The position numbers and the translations under genes were made by a program. The notes beneath the pieces are model-generated. The model ran no database searches and had not been told where the DNA came from. It saw only the letters and a program-made list of their open reading frames with translations. Below are positions 12,011-25,000 of a DNA stretch of 64,000 nucleotides, piece after piece (position 1 is the first letter of the stretch; each line of letters opens with the position of its first letter). The stretch comes from Breviolum minutum Mf 1.05b.01 (Eukaryota > Sar > Dinophyceae > Suessiales > Symbiodiniaceae), in contig DF239905.1 of NCBI GenBank assembly GCA_000507305.1, positions 62,001-126,000 of the forward strand, read 5' to 3'.

Positions 12011-13485
12011 CCACCCAAAGCATGTGTCTTCCAAGCCCTATTCTATTTCTCTTCAAGAAAAACGGGCTACAGTAAATCTTCGTTTTTGGTGAAGAGATGT
12101 CTGCTTCGACTCGAACTTCTAGCCTGAACTTTGGTGAATGGACATTGGAACGACCAATATTTTTCTTGGATGCTTTTTTCTTTCAAAGCAGAGCTTGTCA
12201 AGCAGTTCAAGTCAATTTATGTTTTCCAAAAAAAAGGTGGAGCAGTGGTAAGAAGTAAGAAACAAACCTTCCAATTTGACAGGTTTAATGACTCACTACT
12301 TTCATGACCGGATCCCTTATTTATATAACTCAACTTAACAACCCCCATACACCTGGCGATTACGCCTTATACCGTGCGGTTGTTCAAAACACCGTCTTTC
12401 AATCAAGGTCCCAATTGAGCTCCGTGACTGAAGTAAAGGAGCGCCTGGGGGCAGTGGAGGAACAGAACACTCTGGACTCTGCACTGGGTTTTGGATGGAC
12501 AATAGATTGGAAAAGAAATTGATAAATATAATTCATATTAGGATTTGGATGATGGATAAGTGGATGAGTCCATAATTTCGTCGCTGGTTGAGATTATCAC
12601 ATCATCTGGCAAGCCGCTTGGCAAGACGTTTGTTGAAACAAGCTAGCATCAAAATCCATCTTCAAATATCAACAAAAAACAGATTAACATCAGATTCACA
12701 CCCAAAGTCGGCACCATGAATCTGACAAAGACTCTCAAGGGAACTAACATGTCCTGTTAAAACGGAAAAAAACACATAAATTCTTTTGACACGAAGGGAT
12801 ACCCTCGCTGAAACTAACAGTTCGCCCGTCGGAGCCCCTGAAAATTGATGGCAAAGGAAGACGATCCTTTCTTTTTTTTGTGAGTCCATCTTTTCAGGGG
12901 CTATGTTAAAACTACATGCAGGGATGTATTGGCGTTTTTTGGGGGGATAGAATTGCTGCAATGATCCGAAACTTGCCATTGGGTTTTAATATGTATTCCC
13001 CAAAAAATAACAGCACATTAGCCCCTGATCATGGGCCGCGATTGGCCCCACCCAAAGAGGTGGTTGAAAAAACACCAAGATGGAAGCCGGGATCGTCCCC
13101 GTCCTCCCAAGCACCCACCCATGGTTTCCGGGGTGAGTTCACTCAGTTCGTTTTAGGTCAATCTTTAAGATAGTCCACAGCTCCGCCACAAGTCCAGCCC
13201 ACCTTGCGCAAGTTGGAAGACCTTGGTGTGAGGTTGAGAGGCCGTCAAAGAGGTTCAATGCTTATGTCTTATATTTATGTCCTTATGATTATTATACATA
13301 TATTTTTGTTCATGTTGTGAATGCTTATTGTTATCATAACTTATCAATCAGTAATCAGTGTTATCACTATCATTCATGTGTATTTTTGTCAGCTTTGTCC
13401 ATGGCATGGTTCTCAATATCATGATTATGATATCATGAGTACACGTACCATCATTATGATATGATGATACTGATGGTGATAATAT

Positions 13486-13582
13486 AGTTGCTGTTTTCAA
13501 CTCATCTGAACAATATCACTCAAAACTGGATCAATTCCCAAAGTAGAGTGAAAATAACAATCTTTGAAACTGCCAACTATAG
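13486..13582. repeat. Family B palindromic element
   Basis: Diverged copy: TTCAACTCATCTGAACAATA at the left, TTTGAAACTGCCAACTATAG at the right. Confidence 0.5.
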
Positions 13583-13978
13583 AGTTACTCCAAGTTTCTA
13601 TTCCCGGCCGTATCAACCTTTTAAAAAAATCTTTGCAGGGTAGCACCATTAGTTCCTACAAACATCTTACAACAGATTCTGATTTCATGACCAAACTACC
13701 CCCATCAAAATTATGTGTTTCATACAGAATCATTTAAATAGTATATTCCACAAGACCACCAGTGGTCCCTTAAAAAACCGGCGATGTTTGATGCGAAGTT
13801 CTGGCTTTTGATTTCATCTCATCCGCAGTTCCAAAACAAAAAACTTCACCTGCCCCCCAAAAAACCGAAACAGAACGGGACCTGAAATTTACCGCCAAAA
13901 GAACTAAAAACCTTAATCTAAACCCGAAACTGGGCATCAAAGGTCGATTGTTGAGGGATAAAAAGGTGCTAAATAAAC

Positions 13979-14073
13979 CCATAGGATCCATGTATTGTAT
14001 ATCTATATACCAACATTTGCCATAAAAATCAACCAAAATGTAGGTAAATATACCAGTCTCATGGATCCTATGG
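13979..14073. repeat. Family C palindromic element
   Basis: CCATAGGATCCATG at one end and CATGGATCCTATGG at the other; the core carries CATAAAAATCAACCA and TGTAGGTAAATATACCA. Confidence 0.6.
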
Positions 14074-14438
14074 GCCATCTAAACCTCCTTATCTTTGTTT
14101 AAATGAATTTCTTCTGAGGCCCAAAACCTTTCCCAGGCCGCGCCAAAGACCTGCACATCTCCTCGGAACGCCTCCAAGCATTGAGTGCTCCGGGAAACCG
14201 GTTGGGGAAAAATGGCAGTTGAGTTGAAAGGTTAGTACCCTCTTAGCTAAACTAAACATAGCGATGGCTGGAAACACATCCACCATATTTTAATAGAAAT
14301 ATGTTCCATCTTCATTCCGGGTCCCATTTTTTTTCACTACGGTATGTTAGTTGTTGATCCACGGAGTGTTACTATTTTTCACTTCCATGATTCTGGGAAG
14401 GCTAAGTTGCTCAACAATAAATCTGCTTGAGGTCCTAC

Positions 14439-16951
14439 CAGCCTCGACGTCCACCTTGGCTGGCATGTCCTTGTGGCGTGTCTTTCCAACGTCGGCTGCA
14501 GTGGGATGTTTTTTTGTTGGTTGTGGTGGAAGACATGGCACCTAACCAACAAGAGAACAATGCGTTTTTGGTTGTGGAAAATTGCTTTAGAGTCAAATAC
14601 CCCTTCCGGAAACTAACATAGCACCTGACAAGATGGTATCCCAAAAGGAAACCAGTCTTCCAACTATGTTAGTCTTAGCGAAAATACTCTAAAAGCTTAC
14701 CCAAATTGGTGCAGAAGCTTCATATACATGCATCATGGAGGCTTAACTCTCAAACAGTTGCATCAAAAAATTCAGGCAGATCTAACTATATATCTATAGC
14801 AACCATCAGAAAAAAAAAAATACATCAAACAAAACAAATCATCATCCCACAACTCTCAAAAGAAACAATCAACAACGAAACCAACCTCCGAAACATCCCT
14901 CCCTTAACTGATCTTACTTTCTGGTCTTCACCATGTGGTGAGAAGGTCCTCGGCTCGAGCTCGATTCATAAGGAACATCAAGAGGATACTGTACACTGCC
15001 ACGCTTGCCCAGGGAAGAACCTTAGGTGGTCACTCGTTTCACTCGTTTTTTTCGTTTCGGGTTGGGGGGGGAAGGTTGGAGGGCAGGTTTTTTTATGGAT
15101 GGTCAGGTTGGGAATACTATCCTTAGTCCAAATGTGTTTTTTGCAGTGATTTCTTCGTGGTAAACGCTTCTTTTAACAAAATCTAACCGAAACGATTTGT
15201 CCTTCTAAGGCTAGGATACCCTCCCTAAAACTAACACTTTCGCGCCTGAAAAAAAGCCGGGCCCCAAAAGGAAAGGATCATCTTCCAACCATCCATTTCC
15301 GGGTGCTGTGTCTGTTAGTTTCAGGGAGGGTAACAGACTACGCTATATTAGATATGCGTTATATATTCCGATTTTTGAGCCACTCTTGTGGAAGACTTTC
15401 CCTCGGAAATCTTCCCGTTTTCCCTTAATTTGTTGGAATTTGACACGGAAGGTGATGCCAATGGTCAACAAAAAAAACATGTATACCATGCATCGACCAA
15501 AGCGGGGGAGGGTTCTGTATGCTTGTCTTCCCTGAAATTCTAGTCGTTGCAGTGCTGTTGTTGTTGATCATTCTTCCTATTAGAAGGTTTCCTGAGGTAC
15601 ATGTTTATATAACTTATCAATTCCGAAGGTCATAGTTCTAATGTTCAGGTCACATATTCTGAGGAATTGTTTTGAGGGTACCAGTCTAGTCAAACAAATA
15701 CACTCCCTAAAACTATCACTTCGCCCCTGAACACCCCCAAGAAACAAATGTTCATCTTTCAAAACCATTGGAATTTTCAGGGCCGAACTTTCTGTTACTT
15801 TTTCAGGGAGTACTCCCTGCAAGAAAAAAGGCAAACCTGAAGTCATCATCCGCCAAGCTACCATGGCAACAGCATCCGATCTCGGTAAAGCCGTGATGTC
15901 TGTGGGAAGCTTGCCATCATTCGCGGAGAAACCGCCTGGTGCCGAGAGCACCTTCACGGGGGAACGCTGCATAAAGACCTGCCAACGGCAATGGAAAGGG
16001 CGGGTACTTGGTTGGTTTGCCAACAGAGTTGGGTGATGTACCTACCCCCAAAAAAAAATGCCAACACCTCCCAAGAAGGTATTCAGCCAACCCCAAATTC
16101 TACCTATAAAAACACTGTTTGAGAGAGATATTGAAATGTATAGGGCTAATATGAACCAAGAATTTTGCACGATTTTGTACATTTTACTATGGCAAATTTG
16201 AGTAAATATCGGCTTGTGCAATATGATACCCTCTCCAGAAGCAGCATGGCAGCATGGCAGCATGGCACCTGAAAAAAGGAGTTTTGAAGCTGATTGTTGC
16301 CATGTGCGAAGGCGGAAAATCCATGCAGACCCATACCCATACCGTATAAGGCATACGTAACATATTTACCTATACATTTGCCTTTATTTCACAATTGATG
16401 TATTTGGTAAGGATGCCAGTCCCTTTCATTTTCTAGGAGATATTAGATATGTTGTCTTCTATCCTTAGGAGATTTTAGGGCTCGTTGCCTCAAGGATTGT
16501 TGGTGGGCTGTTGGCGTTTTTTTTCCCGGAGATTTCTTGATTTTTTGAAATACAAACCAACAAAACACAAAAATCGACGTCGCAAAAAGACTGCAGAAAA
16601 ACCAGGTGTTTAGGTGACCGGGAATCCCTATATATACAAACCTTCATTTGTCAGGATTGCATCCTCGGTCCAATGTATGGTATATTTACCTACATTTACT
16701 AAAAAAATCAACCTTAAACGTGGGTAAATACATGATATACCAAACATTGATCCTATCCCATATGCTCCAGGTATGAAACATTTACCTACATTTGGCTTAA
16801 ATTTAAGGTAAATGTAGGCAAATCTCCAGTCTGGGTATGGGAATGGTTGCCCCTTTTACTCCCATCGTTCCGTTGCCTGCTCATCGTCACACTGCTCAGC
16901 AAGCAGCTGAAAAGGTAGGAGCCACAAGCACAGCTTGGCCATGGCTGACAT
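14439..16951 (-). CDS. Gene J: secreted or membrane protein with signal peptide, 5' part
   Basis: The first exon, 16951-16860, reads MSAMAKLCLWLLPFQLLAEQ: a short basic n-region, a Leu-rich core and a likely cleavage after LLA, i.e. a classical signal peptide. Its donor is GTAAAA. The next exon, 16232-16188, reads GYHIAQADIYSNLP in phase. Further exons are 15978-15837 (VLSAPGGFSANDGKLPTDIT, SDAVAMVAWRMMTS), 15020 to about 14932, and 14495-14439; at least one exon is missing before 15978 and the frames of the last two are ambiguous (15020-14932 is open in two frames, one of them strongly hydrophobic). Starts 195 bp after the stop of gene I. 3' end not fixed. Function unknown; an extracytoplasmic or membrane protein is likely. 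Confidence 0.5.
15217..15332. repeat. Family A palindromic element
   Basis: TACCCTCCCTAAAACTAACA paired with TGTTAGTTTCAGGGAGGGTA; the right arm is an almost perfect complement. Confidence 0.6.
15699..15812. repeat. Family A palindromic element
   Basis: TACACTCCCTAAAACTATCA with right arm ending TTTTTCAGGGAGTA. It lies in a gene J intron, about 25 bp from the donor of exon 15978-15837. Confidence 0.5.
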
Positions 16952-17146
16952 GGAGGGGAGAGTCATACAGCCCACGTGGAGCTGAATGACTCAGATATAA
17001 ATGGAGAATAGAAAAGTTTTTCCAAAAACATGGGATGATAGGATTTCACACATCCATTAAAAAAAACATATAGGAACAAATCATAGAAAACCCATGTCAT
17101 ACCCAAATCTTTCACAAGTTTTTTTTGTTGTATGGTATGTTTTACC

Positions 17147-19299
17147 TCATCGGAGCGAAACTCCCAGAATCTTCCAATCGTTCTTCCCCCGGAATCCACA
17201 ACCACACGAGTTGAAGACTTCCAGCTACCCTTGTCATTTTGTTTAAAATGACAAATTGAAACAAAAATCAAACATGCAAAAGTAAATAAAATCCAACTTA
17301 GTATTTTTATCCGAACAAAACAATTATGATCCCATGCTTTTTTTGACCTGTATGTCAAAGGAGAGTTTGACACTCCAGCGGTTCAGTTTCTGAGCCACCA
17401 AAATAACCGTTTCAGCAGAGGCGATTTGACACCGAGGTGAAAGAAATACCGTTGGAAGAAATTCTGCACCTGGGATGTATACCCTCTGGTAAACTAACAT
17501 AGCAATGGAATATCCCCATTTTCAATAGGCAATACATCTTCTAAGGTTCCATTTTCCATTGCTATGTTAGTTTACCAGAGTGTAAAACCGTGTAAATATT
17601 GTATATAATATATATACAATATCAACTGATGATCGCCGGATTTCGTAACCGTATATTCGTTAAAACACGCCCTGAATGTGAGACATATAATATGAGGCAT
17701 GTAACATAGGGGCCCGCGACTTGGTTCTTCAGAACATGTTCAATCATTTTGAAGGGCTTTTTGAACTTGATTTGCTGACGGGTTCGACATTCGGGGAGTT
17801 CCCCTAAAAAGAGATCGTTGAAGCATATCTTGAGCTTAAACAAATTGCAGTGTAACCACCTTGACGTTGTTGTTCTAGGATGATGAATTGAATCCATCAG
17901 AAAAAAAGCAGATCAACATTGGATCATCATAAAACATTTGCAAAAAGTGGAGCAGAACATCCAACAAATATCAGATGTCCAAATAAAACAAAGTCATTCC
18001 CATAGTCTCATAGTCTATGTTACTTTACCCAGGGGGATGTATACCTATTTTCACGCCATAAGTCATTCAAGTCGCTGATAGAATCCCACCAGGACCCTAA
18101 GGATGATGGGCTGAAGTTCGGATTTTGGGGGGATTTTTTTGGATGTCCAGCCCAGCCCTTGGTTACTTGTTTGAAGTGGGGAAGTTCCAAAGGAAAACAG
18201 CTTGCAGTAAAGCAGAAAAGCAAACACACACATGACATCTGAAGAAAGATGACATCCAAACTTTGAAGAAAAAAAAACGTCCAAAACAACAACAAAAAAA
18301 ATGGAAAAAAAAACAACTTCACTTTTTGATACCATTTCCCCTTCTTAAAGGAACACCCCCCCCCCATTTGCCCCTTCTTTGCCCTTCCACTACATCAAGT
18401 CATAAAGCTCTCCCCCCCCGTGTTTCGGCCAAACAGATTTTTCTCTCTTCAAAATACGAATCTCTCCACGGTTCCGAGCCTACAAACGCACCCCCCCCCC
18501 TGTTTTGGGATCTTAGATCGAAAAAACGGGGGGAGCCGCAACTGTGAAGAAAAACCAACAACCACGGGGGGCGTGAAGTATGCCCAGAAATGCCCGTCAT
18601 TCATCATCCAAGCCGATGGGAACTTCCGCAGCGATGGTACGCCTGGCGTGTTCAGAGCCGGAGAGCCGGAGAGTGGTTTTACTGTATAACAAACCAATTC
18701 TTAGTGGGAGAAGTGTCCAATGATTTGTGGATTTGGTGCCTAAACAGTACCAATTTTGTGGCAGAAATAAAGCAAACAATTAAAACCCAGCAACTTGTAA
18801 CTTTGATTCTAAGTGACTTTTTGGAGGCACAAAAAACAATTGACATGATAAATACCTGGAGTTGTTGTCGGCAGTCGCCTTTTTTTGGGGGGGCAGTTGA
18901 GGGCAACCATCCCCCAAAAGCAATTTAAGTTGATGAATGTTGTATCAAAGGGGAAGAACTTATTTTTTTTGAAAAATCAGAAAGGGTTGAATGGTTGACA
19001 TTGGTAAAATTTCGCTCTTTTTGAATCTTCTGTTTTTTTTGGATGTGAAATTTTTCGACCTCAAATCAAGGTGTTCATCCGTTGTGGATTCGTTTCCCTC
19101 TATATAGAGTTCCCGGTGCCTTGTACGTACCGTGACGCCGGCCATGTGGCCAAATTTGCCAAAGACCAAACCTGCTTGGAGACCTTAGTCCCACCCAAAA
19201 TCACGCCACAAAAAAGAAGAAGCACAGAGATGCTTCTAAGCACAAAGCAACGGACCAACAAATTTATAAACAAAGAAACGAACAAGCTAACTAACTATA

Positions 19300-19350
<51 letters not shown>

Positions 19351-20611
19351 GAAACAAAACAAAACAAAACGAAATGAAACAAACAAGCAAAACAAACAAA
19401 CAACAACAGGCAAACAGGCAATCTGGCTATGCATCTAGTTATCTGATACAGCAGATACATTTAGCTTCAAAAATTGGACGATGCGACTCATCCTTGAAAA
19501 TATGGTGGTTCCTGATCGCAAGAAGCGTACTGCTTGGCAGGACGTTTGGTCCCTTCTGGATATACCAACAAAAAAACGTCTCAAAGTAAAACCTCCATAT
19601 TGACTGGCTTGGAGCTTTCACACTCAACATGATGTTTTTGTGGCATCCTCTAGTCACTTTTAAGCTACCAAAGAATAGCAGTACCGGCATCCGAAATATA
19701 TACAACCCCCTAAAGATTGATATAGCATCTGTTGGTAGCAAGAATCCTTATCTTTTGTGTTCATGGTCACGATTTTTATATGTCAAACTTCGGGTATTCA
19801 CATTTCCCTGGCAACGTCCACCTGGTCTCTCCCGATCCGCATCGATTCCAAGCCCAAGACCCTTGGACCTCGGAACAAAGATTCGGTGGAAGTCTTTTTG
19901 GGGGCGGCGTTTTTTTTTCTAGGTAAGCCCATACGATCCATGGGACGAACGGTATATTTTTAACATGAATGGTTGATGTGTATGGTAAATTAGTAGGTCA
20001 ATCATACTAAATATATACATGGATCCTATGGGGTAAGGCACACACTTTTTGAAAACCAACATGGAACATCGAGACTTGAAAAAAACATCTCAGTTTTCAA
20101 GGGGTTTCTTGGGGGGACTCTTCCATGTACTTAGATATGTTTGGATAAACTTGGGAGAAATGGAACTTTTGTAGCAACATGTATGAACTTGTTCTTTCCA
20201 ATCTATAACTAATTCCTCCTTTTCAAACTGATCTAAGAAATGATCAATTTTGTAAATATGGATGTTTCAACTTCAAGACTTCCAATTCCATCTCTTCCCT
20301 TTTAGATTAGGAAGGGATTTAACTGATTCCTCTTCAAACCTACGTTTTTTCTATATTGCAACCCTACCAACCAACCTGCCCCACCCCCATTGCCGCAATA
20401 TCCCATCCTCTTGCCATATCCGAGTTCCCGGACTTCACCGTCTTCTCGGCGGCACCGTTGATGTTGCCAAAGTTGCTACGGACCATCCTCCAAACGACAT
20501 CGCTTCACCACCGCGTTGTGGCGAGTGTGGCGGTTCGGTTTGCCCCGCACGCGGGGATGCGCCAGGTTGGGGGAGTGGTGTTGGCGAATGGCAAGGGAAA
20601 GATGAAGGCAT
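17147..20611 (-). CDS. Gene I: nine-exon gene, unknown function
   Basis: A complete phase-consistent model: 20611-20439 (start MPSSFPCHSPTPLPQPGASP), 19868-19789 (SKGLGLGIDADRERPGGRCQ), 19709-19669, 19555-19459 (KGPNVLPSSTLLAIRNHHIF), 19171-19131 (LVFGKFGHMAGVT, GTACGT donor), 18642-18624, 18096-18045 (SWWDSISDLNDLWREN), 17803-17767 and 17224-17147, which ends NDWKILGVSLR and TGA. The protein would be about 205 residues, with a Pro/Ser-rich N-terminus and scattered Cys. A pyrimidine-rich TTTCTTTCCCAG acceptor lies 9 nt upstream of the ATG, as expected for a spliced-leader addition site. Exon 1 is open in all three minus frames and on plus, so its frame was chosen by phase with exon 2. No family recognised. 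Confidence 0.5.
17480..17584. repeat. Family A palindromic element
   Basis: Near-perfect hairpin: TACCCTCTGGTAAACTAACA pairs with TGTTAGTTTACCAGAGTGTA. It sits between the last two exons of gene I. Confidence 0.65.
19285..19350. repeat. (AACT)n microsatellite
   Basis: Tetranucleotide array, almost perfect, in a gene I intron. Confidence 0.9.
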
Positions 20612-20619
20612 CTTTCAAG

Positions 20620-20640
20620 GCTGGGAAAGAAAATCTATTT
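20620..20640 (-). promoter_or_regulatory. Possible trans-splice (spliced-leader) acceptor of gene I
   Basis: On the minus strand TTTCTTTCCCAG ends at 20621, leaving only 9 nt before the proposed ATG. There is no evidence of an upstream exon of the same gene between here and the stop of gene F at 22018. In dinoflagellates such acceptors receive the spliced leader. This is inference; a normal cis-spliced upstream exon is not excluded. Confidence 0.3.
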
Positions 20641-20712
20641 TTTGGATGGTTGTTGATGGATGGTTGTTGATGGATGCTTGTTGATGGATGGTTGTTCCGA
20701 TGGTTGTTGTGC

Positions 20713-21179
<467 letters not shown>

Positions 21180-22017
21180 TGAAGGGGAATGATATCTTAT
21201 CCCAAGAGTTTTTACAAAGAAATGAATGACTGGAAAGGTTATAAAGATTCGCCAAACAAAAAACAAAGGGTTGAAAAAGGTGGTAGTTTCAACCTCGTTG
21301 AAAAAAAAAACAAACCCGTTAAACTACATATAGATCAATTCCCCTAATAGGAGTAAAGAGATATAAAAACTCTTTGAAACCGCCAAAGTAACATGCATGT
21401 CAGGCCTTGTGTTTTTTGAAGAAAATGAGAAGGGCGAAAATAGATTCCTGACAATTCATTTTTGACTTTTTTTGTGTACAAAACACAATGATATTATATA
21501 AGAAACAACTTTTTGAAAAAAAAATCAACCCCCAACAAACAACCACAAGTTGCCCTTCCACGCCATTTATCAACTCCCAACTCCAATGAAAAATACACAT
21601 CCAAAAACCACCCCCACAACCACCCGCCAAATTCTTCAGAAAATTTGATTGTTTGCCACTTTTTGTTTGCAACTGTTTGTTCAATTTTCCCTGGGTCGCC
21701 GGGCCAATTCATCAACTGCAAGAAACCCGGGAAGTCTAAACCTTCGTCAACAACATCCGAAAAGTGTATCGTCCTTCGATGGTTTCAGGGATTTTTGGAC
21801 CCCTGGAGGTGGTGGAACATCCGGAAATTTAAAAAAGGAGGTTGGTTTTTAAAAAAATGGGTGAAACATATGGTTGACTATATGGGTAAAACAAAAAAGG
21901 TTAAAAATGTGGGAAAAATATTTGCTAGTTGATAAGATAGGACTCTACTTAATATACCAAATGGTGATGATCTTTAGGCAAAAAAAAAAAAATCTTCGAC
22001 CCAAAGCCCATCGAACG

Positions 22018-25000
22018 TCAGTGACGTCCAGGTTTTTGGTCAGGAAGTCCGACTTGAATATCTATCAGTCCAAGCCTCACTACCGACGCAGTACTTCCGC
22101 GGTCTGGGCAACTGTTCATACTTTCAAAACCTGAATTAAAGGCATTTTGGAGAGATTCCCTTACTTCTCACCACCATATCCCTAAGGATCCATGGGACTG
22201 GTATATATACCTACATGAATGATGGTTGATTTTTATGGTAAATGTAGGTAAATATACCAGTCCCATGGATCCTCTGGGTATTGGAGGGGTTTTCCCAACT
22301 TTCGCTGTGATTGGTCGCGAAGAAAAATTCGCCCCAAACATGTACTACCGAGGCGGTGGCGTCTGGCAGCCAGTGCAAATACTGTTGATGGTTGGAAGAA
22401 ATCCGGCGAGTTTTCCCACCTGGGATGGTCCTAAAACCTTGCAAATAATGGGATAAACGACCATACTACCATATCAACTGGTGGGACCGGATTCCATCCA
22501 TCAACCGTATGTGATGAAAAGGGACCCGAAGTTCCGAAAACCTGTTTTGGCTGAAACATTTAACCACAGATCGGGGCAAGCCCATGACGCATCCATGGGA
22601 CGATTGTATACGCAAAACCCTACATGAAAATTCCGATAAAAATCAACCATTCATGTATAGGTAAATACACCTTACAGTCCCATGAAATTCCCATAAAAAA
22701 TCAACCATTCATTCAAGGAGGTAAATACACCATACAGTCTCATGGGAATGGTAGGGGTTTGTATATGATTGTATCTACATGATGTCCGAAACCAGTCATC
22801 CATCCGGTGCATTGACCCCCCAGATCTCCCGGTTAACTTCTCCTCTCCAGCAACTCTTGTCTCAAGTTCGAGGACATCTCGCGGGTCGGCATGGGCAAAT
22901 TTACTTTATGATTCCTACACGCAACTAAACCCATACCATTCCCATGGGTACGATTGTATGGTGTATTTTTCCATATATGAATAATGGTTGATTTTTTATG
23001 GGAATTTCATGTAGGTAAATATAGCATTCCCATTGGATGTTATGAAGGGATTTCCAGTTTAAGGGGTGAAATCCCCAGTTGAGGCGGGCTCAATCCCAAC
23101 CACCCGGAATGCAATCCATGGGACAACGTGGAAAAACACATAAACCCCACATGGAATAATATGATGTTGTATGCTAAATGGGTACCCTCCCTAAAACTAA
23201 CATAGCACCTGAAAGTAGACCCTTGGAAAAGGAAATTCCTATTGGAAACCACCATGTTCAGGGGCTATGTTAGTTTTAGGGAGTGTAGGTAAAATATACA
23301 ATCGTCCCATGCATCTATCATATCTATCGTGTGTGTAATGTCGTTTTCAAACAAAAATCAACCCATCAACCGAAAGATCTGTGTCAATCGACCCATCAAC
23401 CGATCCAACCATGCATTTGTTCTTAGGGGGAATCTTCCAAAGCAATAAAATGAAAGAAAAAAAGGATTCATTCCCCATACCATCCATGGGACTGGTACAT
23501 TCACATGACATTTGGTTGATTTTCTATGGTAAATGTAGGGAAAATATATGAACATACGTGGATCCTTTGGTATTGAGTTTTTGGGTTTGCTTTATGCCCC
23601 CCCCTTTTAAACATCACAAAAAAGGGACAAACTACCATTGGTTTAAGCCCCTCTTCAGGTGATGTTTGAAACAAAAATCCTCCAAATCGCGGGTCGGTGA
23701 CATATACAAAAATACTCCTGTTCAATTTTTCATCCGGCAGTTTTGACCATCACCTCAACAAACTCACTAAGGGAGTTTCACCTGTTCTAACTACATTTCA
23801 CTGACAGCAACAAACTCTTAGTGAGTGTTTTATGATCAACAAATAACCTGGATGAAACAGTTTAAACCCGTTGGCAAGTTGGTGAACAAACAAGAAAAGT
23901 TAGGTTGGTACCAATGGTATGCCATATGTATATTTTACATTACAGCTGTTCTGCAACCTGAATAAAGAATACAGATTGCTTCAAAGTTCGGTACATTTCT
24001 TTTAAAAGTGTGAAGCTGTAAAAGCTTCATTTTAACCAAAACGCAGTTCCAGGGATGCTGCGAAAAAACATATGATTTGCTATGCTGTACAAATTAACAT
24101 CGCAAGAAACAGGTTGGATCATCATCATTTCAAGCCCAAAAAAAGCTGATGTTTAAAACAAGGGGAAAAAAAAACATTGTTTGCAAACCCTCGTTTGAAC
24201 ACCTTGTTTGATAAATATATAAATATATATACTTCAGGTCGGTGAGGGATTCAGGGTTTTCCTTCCCTGCTACAGCATTTATCTAGCTGAGATTTCATGT
24301 CGCAACACCCTCAAGTATGTCTTTTGACTTTGAGACCTGAAATACAATCATCACTTGCTGAATTGGATAATCAAAAATTAGTGCATTTGCAAATTTCATA
24401 AGACGAATCGATCCAATTCACATTCCATGTTGGATATCTAAAAAATACACCTATTTCTATATGTAACGACAATATGCATAGACTATGACTATGGCTTTAC
24501 CCTCAGGAAACCTGGATACTTACCCCCCAAAAAAAAGCACCTTCACTCCCATCATGGCACAAAGCTTCACAATTTCGCCAGGAGGAACCTCCAAAGCGGA
24601 GATGAGAGCTCTGTCGAAAAAGAGGTAGATATGGAATATTTACCTACATGAATGGCTTAAGTTGTAAATTAGTAGGCAAATTAATTCCAATTCCAGTCCC
24701 ATTCGGGGCATCTGGGAAAGATGCAAAGTCTCATTTTTTCAGTTGAAATGGCAGGTGTCTGCTTCTTCAAAAAATTGGAAGTACATCCTGAGTTCTTTTT
24801 CTCTATTTGGCGTTGTTAGCATGTTGGGTCATATGTCATCTGATACCCTGTAGCTTGCATGTAACCCTGCAAATTGGATATAAGCCAAGTCCCCTAACAA
24901 AGCTTTCAAGCAAAACTTCCTACATACTGACCGAAGGCTCTGTGATATAAATATTACATATATCTGGGCAATTTATCATTCCGTTAACCTGAATTCTTAT

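Larger units (their letters stand above)
12380..14210. other. Cluster of candidate exons, strand and gene unresolved
   Basis: GC-richer islands at about 12413-12490, 13030-13131, 13165-13250 and 14130-14202 look like exons but are open on both strands. Plus readings include TEVKERLGAVEEQN, VQPTLRKLEDLGVRLRGR and RAKDLHISSERLQALS; minus readings include VFQLAQGGLDLWRSCGLS with a stop at 13167-13165, which could be the 3' end of gene J. All other decidable exons here are minus, so minus is slightly favoured. Confidence 0.3.

Noticed and set aside
20386-20622. In-frame TGA between two protein-like halves, suggesting selenocysteine or stop recoding
   Set aside because: Another minus frame is open without any stop and joins in phase to the next exon, so recoding is not needed.
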